From: Glaciihabitans sp. dw_435
GTDB taxonomy: Bacteria; Actinomycetota; Actinomycetes; Actinomycetales; Microbacteriaceae
Direction: 5' to 3'
DNA: 64,000 nt
Assembly (NCBI RefSeq): GCF_018449675.1
Contig: NZ_JAAVUZ010000003.1
Span: forward strand, 310,001 to 374,000
The notes under the pieces are model-generated. The model was not told the DNA's origin and ran no database searches. It saw only the letters and a program-made list of their open reading frames with translations. The position numbers and the translations under genes were made by a program. Every line of letters begins with the position of its first letter. Position 1 is the stretch's first letter. Of this stretch, positions 25,025 through 36,124 are shown piece by piece.

Positions 25025-25765
25025 ATGGGAGCAACGGAGTTGTGGCTGGTTCGACACGGAGAGAGCGTGGCCAACGTGGCTGCCGCTGCGGCGGCGGCCC
25101 GGGGCGAGGACGTGATCGAGGTCGACCAGCGCGACGCGGACGTGGTGCTGTCGCCGGTGGGCGAAAGGCAGGCCCTGGCGCTCGGCGACTGGCTGGCGGA
25201 GAATACCACCGACGCGCGGCCCGGAGCGGTGTGGTCGTCCTCGTATATGCGTGCCCAGCAGACGGTGATCCTGGCGATGCAGCGCGCGGGCCTGGACTTG
25301 CCGCTACGAGTGGATGACCGGCTTCGCGACAGGGAGCTCGGAATTCTCGACCTCCTCACCAGCGACGGCGTGAAAAACCGTTACCCCGAGGAGGCGGCCC
25401 GCCGTGCCTGGCTCGGCAAGTTCTATTACCGCCCGCCCGGGGGAGAGTCGTGGGCGGATGTCGCCCTGCGTCTGCGCTCATTCCTGCGGGATATCGACCT
25501 CTACGACGAACCGGGCACAGTGCTGGTGGCGGCACATGACGCAGTCATCATGATCTTCCTCTACGTCTGCAACCGCCTGTCGGAGCGCGAGCTTCTCGAC
25601 TTCGCGCTCACTCATACGGTCACGAACGCCTCGGTGACCCGGCTGGTACGGCCCAGCGGCGAGGGACCGTGGCAGCTCGGCGTCTTCTCCGATGACGCCC
25701 ACGTCCGGGCGAGTGAGGCGCCGGTAACCGAACACTCGGGAGATGACGATGACAAAAGCCACTGA
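25025..25765 (+). CDS. Histidine phosphatase (phosphoglycerate mutase-like)
   Basis: A 246-residue protein of the histidine phosphatase superfamily branch 1: RHG with the phospho-accepting His11 in LVRHGES, and the second catalytic His in VAAHDAVI. A Glu in RDRELGIL is the likely proton donor. It hydrolyses phosphate monoesters; the true substrate is unknown. The first 40 residues contain an Ala-rich insertion. TAGCGT-N6-ATG (25013-25018) gives a leaderless start. The 3' end overlaps nnrD by 17 nt. Confidence 0.85.
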   Translation: MGATELWLVRHGESVANVAAAAAAARGEDVIEVDQRDADVVLSPVGERQALALGDWLAENTTDARPGAVWSSSYMRAQQTVILAMQRAGLDLPLRVDDRLRDRELGILDLLTSDGVKNRYPEEAARRAWLGKFYYRPPGGESWADVALRLRSFLRDIDLYDEPGTVLVAAHDAVIMIFLYVCNRLSERELLDFALTHTVTNASVTRLVRPSGEGPWQLGVFSDDAHVRASEAPVTEHSGDDDDKSH

Positions 25766-26633
25766 CAACGCACCCCTGGGCCTGCCCGTCACGCCGGAGC
25801 TGCTGCGGGACTGGCCCCTGCCCCCTGTGGCCGATTCGAAATATGGCCGCGGACAGGTCGTCGTCGTCGGAGGGGCCCCGCGGTCGCCCGGCGCTGCGAT
25901 GCTGGCGGGTATCGCCTCGCTTCGCGTCGGTGCAGGTCGTCTCACCCTCGCGGTCGGTTCGTCGATCGCCGGACAGGTGGCCGTCGCGCTCCCGGAGAGC
26001 GGTGTTGTCTTCCTCGATGAGACGAGCGAACGTCACGTGCTCGGGTCGAGCATTCGATTTGCCGAGAGCGATCTGCGTTCTGCCGACGTCGTTGTGGTCG
26101 GCCCCGGCCTCGACGACGCGCCTGAGGCTGCCGACCTCCTTCGCGCGCTGCCCGATTTGCTGGAGCCACGCACGGTGGTCGTGCTGGACGCCTATGCGCT
26201 CGGAGTACTTGCCGAGGAAGCGGATGTCGCGGCCGCCCTGAGCGGCAGGCTCGTGCTCACCCCGAACACCACCGAGGCCTCACGCCTCCTCGGTCACGAC
26301 TTCGCTGGCGAGTCCGACATCGCCCAGATCGCCGACACCTACGGGGCTACCGTCAGCTGTCAGGGGACGATCTGCGAACCCGGCGGCGGCTCCTGGCAGA
26401 TCGCGACCGGCCGGAGCGGCCTCGCAACCTCCGGCAGCGGCGACGTTCTTGCCGGCGCGATCGCCGGTCTCTGTGCCCGCGGTGCGACCCCCTCACAGGC
26501 GGCCGTCTGGGCCACACACGCGCACGCGGCAGCGGGAGACCGGCTCTCGGTCGCGGTGGGTCCGCTGGGATACCTGGCGTCCGAACTCCTGCCGGAGCTA
26601 CCGCGGGTCTTCGTGGAGATCGGCACGAACTAG
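25749..26633 (+). CDS. nnrD: ADP-dependent NAD(P)H-hydrate dehydratase
   Basis: A 294-residue member of the ribokinase-like NnrD family: GRGQVVVVGGAPRSPGAAML (glycine-rich start), TPNTTEASRLL, and SGSGDVLAGAIAGL with the catalytic Asp in GSGD. It dehydrates the S-form of hydrated NADH/NADPH using ADP (or ATP), repairing damaged cofactors. The separate epimerase NnrE (or an N-terminal YjeF_N domain) is not present here, so it would act with an NnrE encoded elsewhere. ATG 25749 is chosen over 25743 because GGGAG is then six bases away. Overlaps the phosphatase gene by 17 nt. Confidence 0.9.
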   Translation: MTKATDNAPLGLPVTPELLRDWPLPPVADSKYGRGQVVVVGGAPRSPGAAMLAGIASLRVGAGRLTLAVGSSIAGQVAVALPESGVVFLDETSERHVLGSSIRFAESDLRSADVVVVGPGLDDAPEAADLLRALPDLLEPRTVVVLDAYALGVLAEEADVAAALSGRLVLTPNTTEASRLLGHDFAGESDIAQIADTYGATVSCQGTICEPGGGSWQIATGRSGLATSGSGDVLAGAIAGLCARGATPSQAAVWATHAHAAAGDRLSVAVGPLGYLASELLPELPRVFVEIGTN

Positions 26634-26661
26634 CGCTCTCGGCGAGCAACGCTCAGCTATT

Positions 26662-26696
26662 TTGCACCTTGTGGATTTGCGTGCATAATTGCACTC

Positions 26697-26713
<17 letters not shown>
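26662..26713 (+). promoter_or_regulatory. TetR/efflux promoter with overlapping palindromic operator
   Basis: TTGCAC (26662-26667), a 16-base spacer and CATAAT (26684-26689) form a promoter whose start would fall at the ATG at 26697. An inverted repeat ATTGCACT-N10-AGTGCAAT (arms 26688-26695 and 26706-26713) straddles the start codon. A second dyad GTGCA-TAAT-TGCAC (26681-26694) covers the -10. This is the expected layout for autorepression by the TetR protein encoded here. Confidence 0.6.
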
Positions 26714-28999
<2,286 letters not shown>

Positions 29000-29032
29000 C
29001 GAGCTCACCGGCTCCGGCCCGATAGGACGAGT

Positions 29033-29073
29033 GGATGCCCCCGCCCCAGCAATCAGCTGAGGCGGGGGCATCC
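29033..29073 (+). terminator. Strong hairpin after the TetR-MFS operon
   Basis: Perfect 13-bp inverted repeat GGATGCCCCCGCC (29033-29045) and GGCGGGGGCATCC (29061-29073) with a 15-base loop, 34 bp after the stop codon. There is no U-tract, which is usual for actinobacterial intrinsic terminators. The arms contain the GGATGCC/GGCATCC heptamer that is frequent in this genome. Confidence 0.75.
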
Positions 29074-29191
29074 GTCTGTCCGGCGCCGTCTACGTCTGAG
29101 GGGGTCCAGCAGACCGGGGGATGAGGCCGCCCTGCCGCCGGGATGGTGCCGCGCTTAGCGTGAGAATCACCCAAGCGAAAGAAGCATCACC

Positions 29192-29950
29192 ATGTCAGAC
29201 CGCCTCGACGGAACCGTCGCCATCGTCACCGGAGCATCCAGCGGCATCGGCCACGCCACCGCCCTCACCCTCGCCAGTCGCGGCGCGACGGTCGTCGCTG
29301 TCGCCCGCCGGCGCGACCGCCTCGACGCTCTCGTCACCACCATCGAGTCGGCAGGCGGACGAGCCCTCGCCATCGACGCGGACGTCTCGAGCGAAGCGGA
29401 TGCCACGGCTGTCGTCACCCGCACAATCGCCGCCCTCCGCCGGCTGGACACCCTGGTCAACGCGGCCGGGGTGATGCTCATCGGGGACTCCGTGAGCTCG
29501 CCGACGGAACACTGGAACCGCATGGTCGACGTGAACCTCAAGGGCGTCATGTACCTGACCAAGGCCGCCCTTCCGTACCTGATCGACGGTGTCACCTCCA
29601 GCGACCGCGGGGTGACCGACGTGGTGACGATCAGTTCAACGGCGGGCCGGGTCGCCAACCCGTACGCGGCGATTTACAACGCCACCAAGTTTGCGGTGAC
29701 CGCGGCGTCCGAGGCATGGCGCCAGGAGTACGCGACCCGCGGGGTGCGTTTCTCCGCCATCGAGCCGGGAGCCGTGTCGACGGAGATCGCCAACGAGCAG
29801 GAGTTCTCCCGCGCCTGGTACGCGGAGCAGGCTGCCCTCGGCGATGTGTTGCTGGCCGACGACATCGCGGAGGCCGTCTCGTACATCGTCAGCAACCATC
29901 GCCGCATTGCCGTCGGCGAGATCGTGATCCGGCCGACGCATCAGGCGTAG
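29192..29950 (+). CDS. Short-chain dehydrogenase/reductase
   Basis: A 252-residue classical SDR: TGASSGIG (13-20), NAAGV (about 90-94), the catalytic Ser in TISSTAGR and YNATK with Tyr/Lys. ARRRDRL after the second strand suggests NADP use. AAAGAAG precedes the ATG. Most similar in layout to actinobacterial SDRs annotated as NADP-dependent dehydrogenases of broad specificity. Transcribed alone between a terminator and a convergent GNAT gene. Confidence 0.85.
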   Translation: MSDRLDGTVAIVTGASSGIGHATALTLASRGATVVAVARRRDRLDALVTTIESAGGRALAIDADVSSEADATAVVTRTIAALRRLDTLVNAAGVMLIGDSVSSPTEHWNRMVDVNLKGVMYLTKAALPYLIDGVTSSDRGVTDVVTISSTAGRVANPYAAIYNATKFAVTAASEAWRQEYATRGVRFSAIEPGAVSTEIANEQEFSRAWYAEQAALGDVLLADDIAEAVSYIVSNHRRIAVGEIVIRPTHQA

Positions 29951-29967
29951 CGGCAGACGGTGCCGGG

Positions 29968-30258
29968 CTACTCGCCGCGGGTGAGGAGCCCGGCGCGCTC
30001 CGGGTGCTTGTCGAACCACTCGCCGACGTACCAGCACATCGGAATCACCTTGCGGGTGCTGTTGGCCTCGACGTCATCGATGGCGAAGGTCACCACCTCG
30101 CCAGCAAGACCCTGTCCGCGCCTCGACGGCGCCGTGTAGGTGTGGTTGAAGGAGATCTGGTTACCGTTCAGACGGTAGTCGGCGACCGCGGCAAGCTCGC
30201 CATCGATGGTGAGCGTGTAGCGCGAGGCATCCGGTTCATGTGCGAGTTCGTGGGCCAT
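29968..30258 (-). CDS. Small GNAT-like N-acetyltransferase (YjdJ type)
   Basis: A 96-residue protein of the minimal GNAT-like group (Acetyltransf_CG). It keeps the acetyl-CoA loop SRRGQGLAGEVV and the following VIPMCWYVGEWFDKHPE strand-helix, but lacks the rest of a full GNAT fold. Family members are widespread and without an assigned substrate. TAGGCT-N6-ATG (minus strand, 30270-30265) marks a leaderless start. It converges with the SDR gene. Confidence 0.85.
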   Translation of the reverse strand: MAHELAHEPDASRYTLTIDGELAAVADYRLNGNQISFNHTYTAPSRRGQGLAGEVVTFAIDDVEANSTRKVIPMCWYVGEWFDKHPERAGLLTRGE

Positions 30259-30302
30259 GTCTCCAGCCTAAGTCGGCGATCAATCGCGCGCACGGGATCG
30301 TT

Positions 30303-30896
30303 CTAGCGGGGGAGCAGCGCCTCCATGGCGTCGAGATATGCGGCGCCATCGAAGTCGGGCACGATGGTGCTCTGCACCACGTACCCGTGCACCGCACTGA
30401 GGAACAGCGGCGCCTGGGCGACGCCGACCGCGTCCGCCTCCTCGGGGGAGAGTCCGTGCTCGCGCTGGTGCCACAGCGAGATGTACTCGATGTGCGCCTG
30501 TCGCATGGTCAGATACACCTTGCCGCACATCTCGGCGAGGTCGGGATCGGTGGCGGCCTCGCCCCACACCTGCAGCAGTTGCGCTGGCGCGGTCAGATCG
30601 CTCGCCATCGCCGTGATGAGCGCGCGCACCACCGCACTGGGCGCGGGAAGGGGATTCTGCGCTTTCAGCTCGTCCAGTTCGTCGAGCCGCTGCCGCGAGA
30701 TGCGGTTCGCGACATCGTGCACAATGTCGGCCTTGCCCTTGTACTGGTTGTAGATCGCGCCGGCCGACAGGCCCGACTCGGCCATGATCTCCGCCATCGA
30801 TGTTGCCTGAAAACCCTTGCGCCGGAACGCCGCCTGGGCCGCCTCCGCGATCTCGGCGCGGCGGGCAGAGCGGTATTCATCGGTCACCTTTGGCAT
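30303..30896 (-). CDS. TetR-family regulator, divergent from a membrane-protein gene
   Basis: A 197-residue TetR protein. The HTH (about 12-58) reads AEIAEAAQAAFRRKGFQATS and SGLSAGAIYNQYKGKADI. The start at ATG 30896 is supported by TATACT-N6-ATG and -35 TTGTCA, with the palindrome GAATGATCATTC between the two boxes. The regulator therefore very likely represses itself and the divergent membrane-protein gene. The frame extends 12 codons further upstream but those codons are part of the promoter. Ligand unknown. Confidence 0.88.
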   Translation of the reverse strand: MPKVTDEYRSARRAEIAEAAQAAFRRKGFQATSMAEIMAESGLSAGAIYNQYKGKADIVHDVANRISRQRLDELDELKAQNPLPAPSAVVRALITAMASDLTAPAQLLQVWGEAATDPDLAEMCGKVYLTMRQAHIEYISLWHQREHGLSPEEADAVGVAQAPLFLSAVHGYVVQSTIVPDFDGAAYLDAMEALLPR

Positions 30897-30992
30897 GCCT
30901 CCAGTATAAAAACGAATGATCATTCTTGACAACCGTTTACGGACACTTCACAATAAAGAACGAACATTCGTCTTGTAGCAAAGGAATTTGTC
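30897..30992. promoter_or_regulatory. Divergent TetR / membrane-protein promoter region with two operator dyads
   Basis: Minus-strand promoter: TTGTCA ... TATACT, start at the ATG 30896. Plus-strand promoter: TTGACA (30926-30931), a 17-base spacer, CACAAT (30949-30954), start near 30961. Dyad 1, GAATGATCATTC (30914-30925), is a perfect 12-bp palindrome touching the plus -35. Dyad 2, ACGAA-CA-TTCGT (30960-30971), covers the plus start site. The two dyads share the ACGAA/ATTC-type half-site, as expected for one repressor controlling both genes. Confidence 0.65.
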
Positions 30993-32108
30993 ATGCGTCC
31001 ACACACTCCCTGGCCCCGCGTCGGTCTGGTCAGCGTCATTCTCGGAGTGGTGGTCAGCATCATCGTGGTGGCGTTCCTCTGGCCGACCATCACGTCGTCC
31101 GTGCACGATGTGCCCATTGCCGTCGCGGGTAACTCGCAGGCCGTCGACCAGGTCACGGCGGCGCTCGAGAAGAAGGCGCCCGGCACCTTCTCGGTGACCG
31201 TCGTTGGTACACGGGATGCCGCGGTCGACCTCATCAAGTCCCGCGATGTCTACGGAGCCATCGTTCTCGGTGACGCGCCGGAGGTGCTCACAGCATCGGC
31301 CGCGAGCCCCGTGGCCAGCCAGATGGTATCCGCCCTCGCCCCCGTACTGCAGGCACAGGTGACCGCCGGTGCCGCGGCACAGAATGCGGTTACGGGCGCT
31401 GCGGCGCCGGTCGTGGTACTCACCGATGTTGTTCCGCTGGCATCGACCGATGCGCGCGGCACCGCCCTTGTGGCATCCTCGTTCCCGCTCGTCCTCGGCG
31501 GCATGCTCGGCGGAATCATCACGTCGCTTCTCGTTGTCGGCGTGTGGCGTCGTGCCGCGGTCGCGGGAATCTTCGCCGTGATCGCCGGCTTCTCGCTGGC
31601 GGCCATCCTGCAGTTCTGGTTCGGCGCGCTGCAGAGCGATTACCTCGTCAACGTCGCCATCATCGCGCTGGGCATCGCGTCGATCACCGGCGTCATCGTC
31701 GGTGCGGTCGCCCTGCTCGGACGCGCCGGCGTCGCCGTCGGTCCGGTGCTGTTCCTCCTCATCGCCAATCCGCTGTCGTCGGCGGCCCAGCCGGTGGAGT
31801 TCCTCGCGCAGCCGTGGGGTGCCATCGGTCAGTTCCTTCCGCCGGGAGCGGCAGCGACCCTGCTGCGCGAGCACTCCTACTTCCCCGACTCGAACATGAT
31901 GTTCCCGTGGCTCGTGCTCGGTGGCTGGGCTCTTCTCGGACTCCTGTTGTCGATCGCCGGTCACTTCCGGTCTGCGGGCGCTGCGACCCACACCGCGCTG
32001 GCCGAGGCCGAGGCGGCGGAGGTGGCTCACCACCACGAGGGCACCCACGTTGCCACGGCGCCGCACGTCGGAGCACACGTTGCCCCGGAGCCCAGCCCCA
32101 CCGCGTAG
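30993..32108 (+). CDS. Integral membrane protein, ABC-2/YhgE-like, with His-rich tail
   Basis: A 371-residue protein: TM1 at about 10-32, an extracytoplasmic domain to about residue 165, five more membrane helices to 325, and a cytoplasmic tail rich in Ala, Glu and His (HHHEGTHVATAPHVGAHV). The layout resembles ABC-2 permease/YhgE-type proteins but no ATPase gene is adjacent, so it may act alone or with an ATPase encoded elsewhere. Controlled by the divergent TetR protein. Tail histidines could bind metal. Confidence 0.72.
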   Translation: MRPHTPWPRVGLVSVILGVVVSIIVVAFLWPTITSSVHDVPIAVAGNSQAVDQVTAALEKKAPGTFSVTVVGTRDAAVDLIKSRDVYGAIVLGDAPEVLTASAASPVASQMVSALAPVLQAQVTAGAAAQNAVTGAAAPVVVLTDVVPLASTDARGTALVASSFPLVLGGMLGGIITSLLVVGVWRRAAVAGIFAVIAGFSLAAILQFWFGALQSDYLVNVAIIALGIASITGVIVGAVALLGRAGVAVGPVLFLLIANPLSSAAQPVEFLAQPWGAIGQFLPPGAAATLLREHSYFPDSNMMFPWLVLGGWALLGLLLSIAGHFRSAGAATHTALAEAEAAEVAHHHEGTHVATAPHVGAHVAPEPSPTA

Positions 32109-32169
32109 CACCAGGGATGTCGCCGGCCTCCGTTAGCCTCGGATAACCCGATCCGAACGGAGGCCGCGC

Positions 32170-35100
32170 GTGTTCCTGCTCGACACCAGCACCACGGGCG
32201 CCTCGACACTCCCGACCGTCGTGTACAGCGCCAGCGACCTGACGATGGCTGCCACCTGCGAGTGGGCGCTCATGCGCAAACTCGACGGCAAGCTGGGGCG
32301 CATCCCCGCGTTCGTCGACGAGCCCGACGCCATGCTCGCCCGCGCCGGCAAGCTGGGCGACGCCCACGAGCTGCGCGTGCTCGAAGAGCTGCGGCGCACC
32401 CGGAGCGTCGTGGAGTTTCCCCGGCCGGGCATCGCACTCGAGGAGCTCGTCGCCGCGGCATCCGCTACCGAGGCGGCCTTTATCGCCCGCGCCGATGTCC
32501 TCTTCCAGGCCACCTTTTTCGACGGTCGTTTTCTGGGCTTCGCAGACTTCATCCAGCTCAACGACGCCGGCGTGTACGAGGTGTACGACACCAAGCTCGC
32601 GCGCCACGAGAAGATCACCGCGCTGCTGCAGCTTGCCGCGTACAGCGACCAGCTGCAGCGCCTCGGTATCCCGATCGGCGACGAGGTTCACCTGATCCTG
32701 GGTGATCTTCGACTGAGCACCCACCGCGTTCGCGACATCCTTCCCGTCTACCGCAAGCGACGCGCGCGCCTACAGCGGCTCATCGATGCGCGTGTCGCCT
32801 CGCCGACGGCGACCGAGTGGGGCGACCCGCGCTACGCCGCCTGTGGACGATGCTCCGCCTGCGCCGAGCAGATCGAGCTGCACCGCGACGTGCTGCTCGT
32901 CGCGGGAATGAGGCTCACCCAGCGCAAGCGTCTCGCCGACGCCGGCATTGCCTCCGTCGATCAGCTGGCCGCGTCGACCGGACCGGTGGACGGAATGGCG
33001 GATGCCACGCTCGCAGGTCTCCGCGCGCAGGCGGCCCTGCAGGTCCGCACCATCCCGGGCTCGGCTCCCGCCTACGACGTGTTCAATCCCTCGGCGCTCC
33101 GTGCCATCCCCGAGCCCAACGCCGGCGACATCTTCTTCGACTTCGAGGGAGACCCGCTGTACAGCGAGGACGACGGACCGGAGTGGGGACTCGACTACCT
33201 GTTCGGACTGATCGAGAACGACGGCACGTTCCGCCCGTTCTGGGCGCACAGCTATGCCGAGGAACGCCAGGCCCTCATCGACTTCATGGCGTACGTGGGG
33301 GACCGCAGGCGCACATTCCCGGCGATGCACATCTACCACTACGCCTCGTACGAGCGCACCCATCTGCTCTCGCTCGCCGCCCGCCACGGGGTGTGCGAGA
33401 ACGAGGTGGACGACCTGCTGCGCGATAACGTGCTCGTCGACCTCTACCCGGTGGTCAAGAAGAGCCTCCGGGTCGGGTCGCGCAGCTACTCCATCAAGAA
33501 GCTGGAACCGCTGTACATGGGCGCCGAGCACCGGGTCGGCGTGGACAACGCGGCCGACTCCATCACCGAGTACGCCGACGCGCGCCAACTCATCGCCGAG
33601 GGTCATCCATCCGACGGCCAGGCGAAGCTCGATGCCATCGCCGAGTACAACGAATACGACTGCGTGTCGACGCTTCGCCTGCGTGACTGGCTGCTGGCGC
33701 GCTCCGCCGAGTTCGGGGAAAGCCTCGCGGCCCCGCGCGACCTCGAGCTCGAGATCCCGGGAGCCCGCGAACCCAGCCCCGTGTACCTCGCCCTCGCCGC
33801 ACACACCGCCGATGTTCCCCCGGGGGAGCGCACGGCCGACCAGACGGCCATCGCGCTTGCCTCCGCGGCGATCGACTACCACCGCCGGGAGGGCAAGAAG
33901 TTCTGGCAGGAGCACTTCGACCGACTGCGCAACCCCGTCGATGAGTGGGCGGACACGCGGGACGTGCTCGTCGTCACCGATGTCGCCATCGACCGCGACT
34001 GGAGCAAGGTTGGCCGGGACCGCAATGAGTCCCGCGTCCTAAGGATCGAGGGGGATGTCGCGCCCGGCAGTTCCCTCAAGATCGGGCACAAGCCCTACCT
34101 GCTGTACGACGAGACCTTTGCGGGCGGCGACTACGAAAAGCCCCGGGAACCCGGCACCCGGTACGCCCACGACCGCGCGGAGATCACCGACGTCGCCGAT
34201 GGCGCGTACTACGTCACCGAGAAGCTCAGCAGCAACACCGACGCGTACGACGAGGTTCCCATGGCCTTCGCCCCGGGCAAGCCGCCACCACCCGGCGCCC
34301 AGGTCGAGGCGATCGCCGGGTGGGGTCAGCGCGTACTCGACGCCCTTCCGCAGATGCTGCCCGACGCCGCCCTCGACATCCTGCGTCGGCAGCCGCCGCG
34401 CGGACGGACGACCCCCGGGGACAACGCCGCGGTATCGGTCGAGTCCATCGTCGCCGACCTCACGGCGATCGACAGGTCGTATCTGGCGGTGCAGGGACCT
34501 CCCGGCACGGGCAAGACCCACATCGGATCCCACGTCATCGCCGAGCTCGTCGAGAAGCACGGCTGGCGCATCGGCGTGGTCGCCCAGTCCCACGCCACCG
34601 TCGAGAACATGCTGAGCGCCGTCGTGGAGAAAGCGAAACTCGATCCCGCCCGCGTGGGCAAACGCGTGCGCAAGGGGGAGGAGACCCGCGACACCGTCTG
34701 GACAGCCCTCACCGACAAGGCGTCCTCCTTCGGCGAGTTCATGGCGCAGTCCGGCGGCCTCGTGCTCGGCGGAACGGCATGGGACTTCAGCAGCGCTACC
34801 CGCATCGATCCCGGGTCCCTCGATCTGCTCGTCATCGACGAGGCGGGCCAGTACTCGCTCGCGAGCACGATTGCCGCTGCCGTTGCGGCACAGCGCCTGT
34901 TATTGCTCGGCGACCCGCAGCAGCTGCCCCAGGTAAGCCAGGGTTCGCATCCAGAACCGGTGGATGTCTCTGCGCTCGGCTGGCTCTCGGAGGGCCACGA
35001 CGTGCTCCCGCCCGAGTTCGGGTATTTCCTGGCCAAGAGTTGGCGGATGCACCCGGCGGTCTGCCGCCCGGTATCGCTGCTGTCGTACGAGGGAAAGCTC

Positions 35101-35625
35101 GAGTCGCGGGCGGGGGACCGCCTGCTGGAGGGGATCGTTCCGGGCCTGCACCCCGTCCCGGTCGATCACCGGCTGAACTCCACCTCGTCGGAGCAGGAGG
35201 CGGAGCGTGTCGTCGAGATCGCCCACGCGCTTCTCGGGCGGGAATGGACGGACAAGGGGGAGACCCGGCTCACGACGGAGGACGACCTCATCGTGGTCGC
35301 GCCGTACAACGCCCAGGTCGAGCTGCTCCGGGTGCGTCTGGCGGAAGCCGGACTGCGCGCCGTCTCGGTCGGGACCGTGGACAAGTTCCAGGGCCGCGAA
35401 GCGGCGGTGGCGATCGTCTCGCTCGCGGCGTCCTCGGCGGACGAAGTGCCCCGGGGCCTCGAGTTCCTGTTGCTCGCCAACCGGTTGAACGTCGCCATTT
35501 CGCGGGCCCAGTGGGCCGCCTATCTGGTCTACTCGCCGGCGCTCACCGAATACCTGCCCACCAACGCCCGCACCATCGCGCAGCTGAGCGCCTTCATCCG
35601 GCTCGTGGAGCCCGAGGAGGACTAA
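32170..35625 (+). CDS. TM0106-family RecB-like nuclease fused to a superfamily 1 helicase
   Basis: A 1,151-residue fusion. The N-terminal 250 residues are a RecB/Cas4-like PD-(D/E)xK nuclease with a cysteine cluster CGRCSAC that may bind an Fe-S cluster. Next comes a predicted RNase H-like segment (DIFFDFEGDPL, about 317-328) with the aspartates of DEDD nucleases. The C-terminal half is a UvrD/Upf1-like helicase: GPPGTGKTHIG (Walker A, about 776-786), VIDEAGQ (motif II, about 888), and the late GTVDKFQGREA and NRLNVAISRAQ motifs. The role is probably DNA processing or repair. GGAGG precedes the GTG start. It overlaps the convergent DUF1801 gene by 4 bp. Confidence 0.88.
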   Translation: MFLLDTSTTGASTLPTVVYSASDLTMAATCEWALMRKLDGKLGRIPAFVDEPDAMLARAGKLGDAHELRVLEELRRTRSVVEFPRPGIALEELVAAASATEAAFIARADVLFQATFFDGRFLGFADFIQLNDAGVYEVYDTKLARHEKITALLQLAAYSDQLQRLGIPIGDEVHLILGDLRLSTHRVRDILPVYRKRRARLQRLIDARVASPTATEWGDPRYAACGRCSACAEQIELHRDVLLVAGMRLTQRKRLADAGIASVDQLAASTGPVDGMADATLAGLRAQAALQVRTIPGSAPAYDVFNPSALRAIPEPNAGDIFFDFEGDPLYSEDDGPEWGLDYLFGLIENDGTFRPFWAHSYAEERQALIDFMAYVGDRRRTFPAMHIYHYASYERTHLLSLAARHGVCENEVDDLLRDNVLVDLYPVVKKSLRVGSRSYSIKKLEPLYMGAEHRVGVDNAADSITEYADARQLIAEGHPSDGQAKLDAIAEYNEYDCVSTLRLRDWLLARSAEFGESLAAPRDLELEIPGAREPSPVYLALAAHTADVPPGERTADQTAIALASAAIDYHRREGKKFWQEHFDRLRNPVDEWADTRDVLVVTDVAIDRDWSKVGRDRNESRVLRIEGDVAPGSSLKIGHKPYLLYDETFAGGDYEKPREPGTRYAHDRAEITDVADGAYYVTEKLSSNTDAYDEVPMAFAPGKPPPPGAQVEAIAGWGQRVLDALPQMLPDAALDILRRQPPRGRTTPGDNAAVSVESIVADLTAIDRSYLAVQGPPGTGKTHIGSHVIAELVEKHGWRIGVVAQSHATVENMLSAVVEKAKLDPARVGKRVRKGEETRDTVWTALTDKASSFGEFMAQSGGLVLGGTAWDFSSATRIDPGSLDLLVIDEAGQYSLASTIAAAVAAQRLLLLGDPQQLPQVSQGSHPEPVDVSALGWLSEGHDVLPPEFGYFLAKSWRMHPAVCRPVSLLSYEGKLESRAGDRLLEGIVPGLHPVPVDHRLNSTSSEQEAERVVEIAHALLGREWTDKGETRLTTEDDLIVVAPYNAQVELLRVRLAEAGLRAVSVGTVDKFQGREAAVAIVSLAASSADEVPRGLEFLLLANRLNVAISRAQWAAYLVYSPALTEYLPTNARTIAQLSAFIRLVEPEED

Positions 35626-35990
35626 CGCTCCCGCGTGCGGCGCACGAGCTCACGGATGACCCGCTCGAGTTCGTCACGTCGTGCCTGCACATCGTCGTGA
35701 CCGCGGAGGAAGATCATCCGCCGTCCGTCCTTGTAGTCCCCCTCCAGCAGCTCGCTCGCGACCGACGGCGCATCGGGATGATGAACGACGAGGTGGAGAT
35801 AGTCGGTCGGGCGCAGGTGGAACGTGAAGAGGTAGTCGCCGCCGTAGCTGAAGGTCGGGGCGTTCCACTTCCACTGCTCGGAAATGTCGGGATTGATGCC
35901 CATGACGAGGGCTCTCACCTCATCGATATCCGCCCGGAGCGGATGGTCGAGCTCATCGAGGGTGCCGGACACGTCCACGGGTTTGGCCAT
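35622..35990 (-). CDS. DUF1801 domain protein
   Basis: A 122-residue protein with the DUF1801 (YdhG-like) pattern: EQWKWNAPTFSYGGDYLFTFH and LHLVVHHPDAP, then the RMIFLRGHDDV region. The family is a small alpha/beta fold of unknown function. TAGGGT-N6-ATG (minus strand, 36002-35997) sets a leaderless start. The stop overlaps that of the convergent nuclease-helicase gene (CTAA). Confidence 0.82.
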   Translation of the reverse strand: MAKPVDVSGTLDELDHPLRADIDEVRALVMGINPDISEQWKWNAPTFSYGGDYLFTFHLRPTDYLHLVVHHPDAPSVASELLEGDYKDGRRMIFLRGHDDVQARRDELERVIRELVRRTRER

Positions 35991-36040
35991 GCGGCGACCC
36001 TACGGCGTTCGCGGCCGATAGCCCAGAGAAACTTGCGGTA

Positions 36041-36083
36041 CAACACCAGAGGCACCGACCTGTTGGCCGGTGCCTCTGTGTTG
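36041..36083 (-). terminator. Hairpin downstream of the DHA2 gene
   Basis: CAACACCAGAGGCACCG (36041-36057) and CGGTGCCTCTGTGTTG (36068-36083) pair over 16 bp with one bulged base and a 10-base loop, 42 bp after the stop of the minus-strand MFS gene. It would also separate the MFS transcript from the DUF1801 promoter. Confidence 0.7.
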
Positions 36084-36124
36084 TGCTGGCGGTGCCGTGA
36101 GTGCACTGCGGTCGGGTGAGCCCG

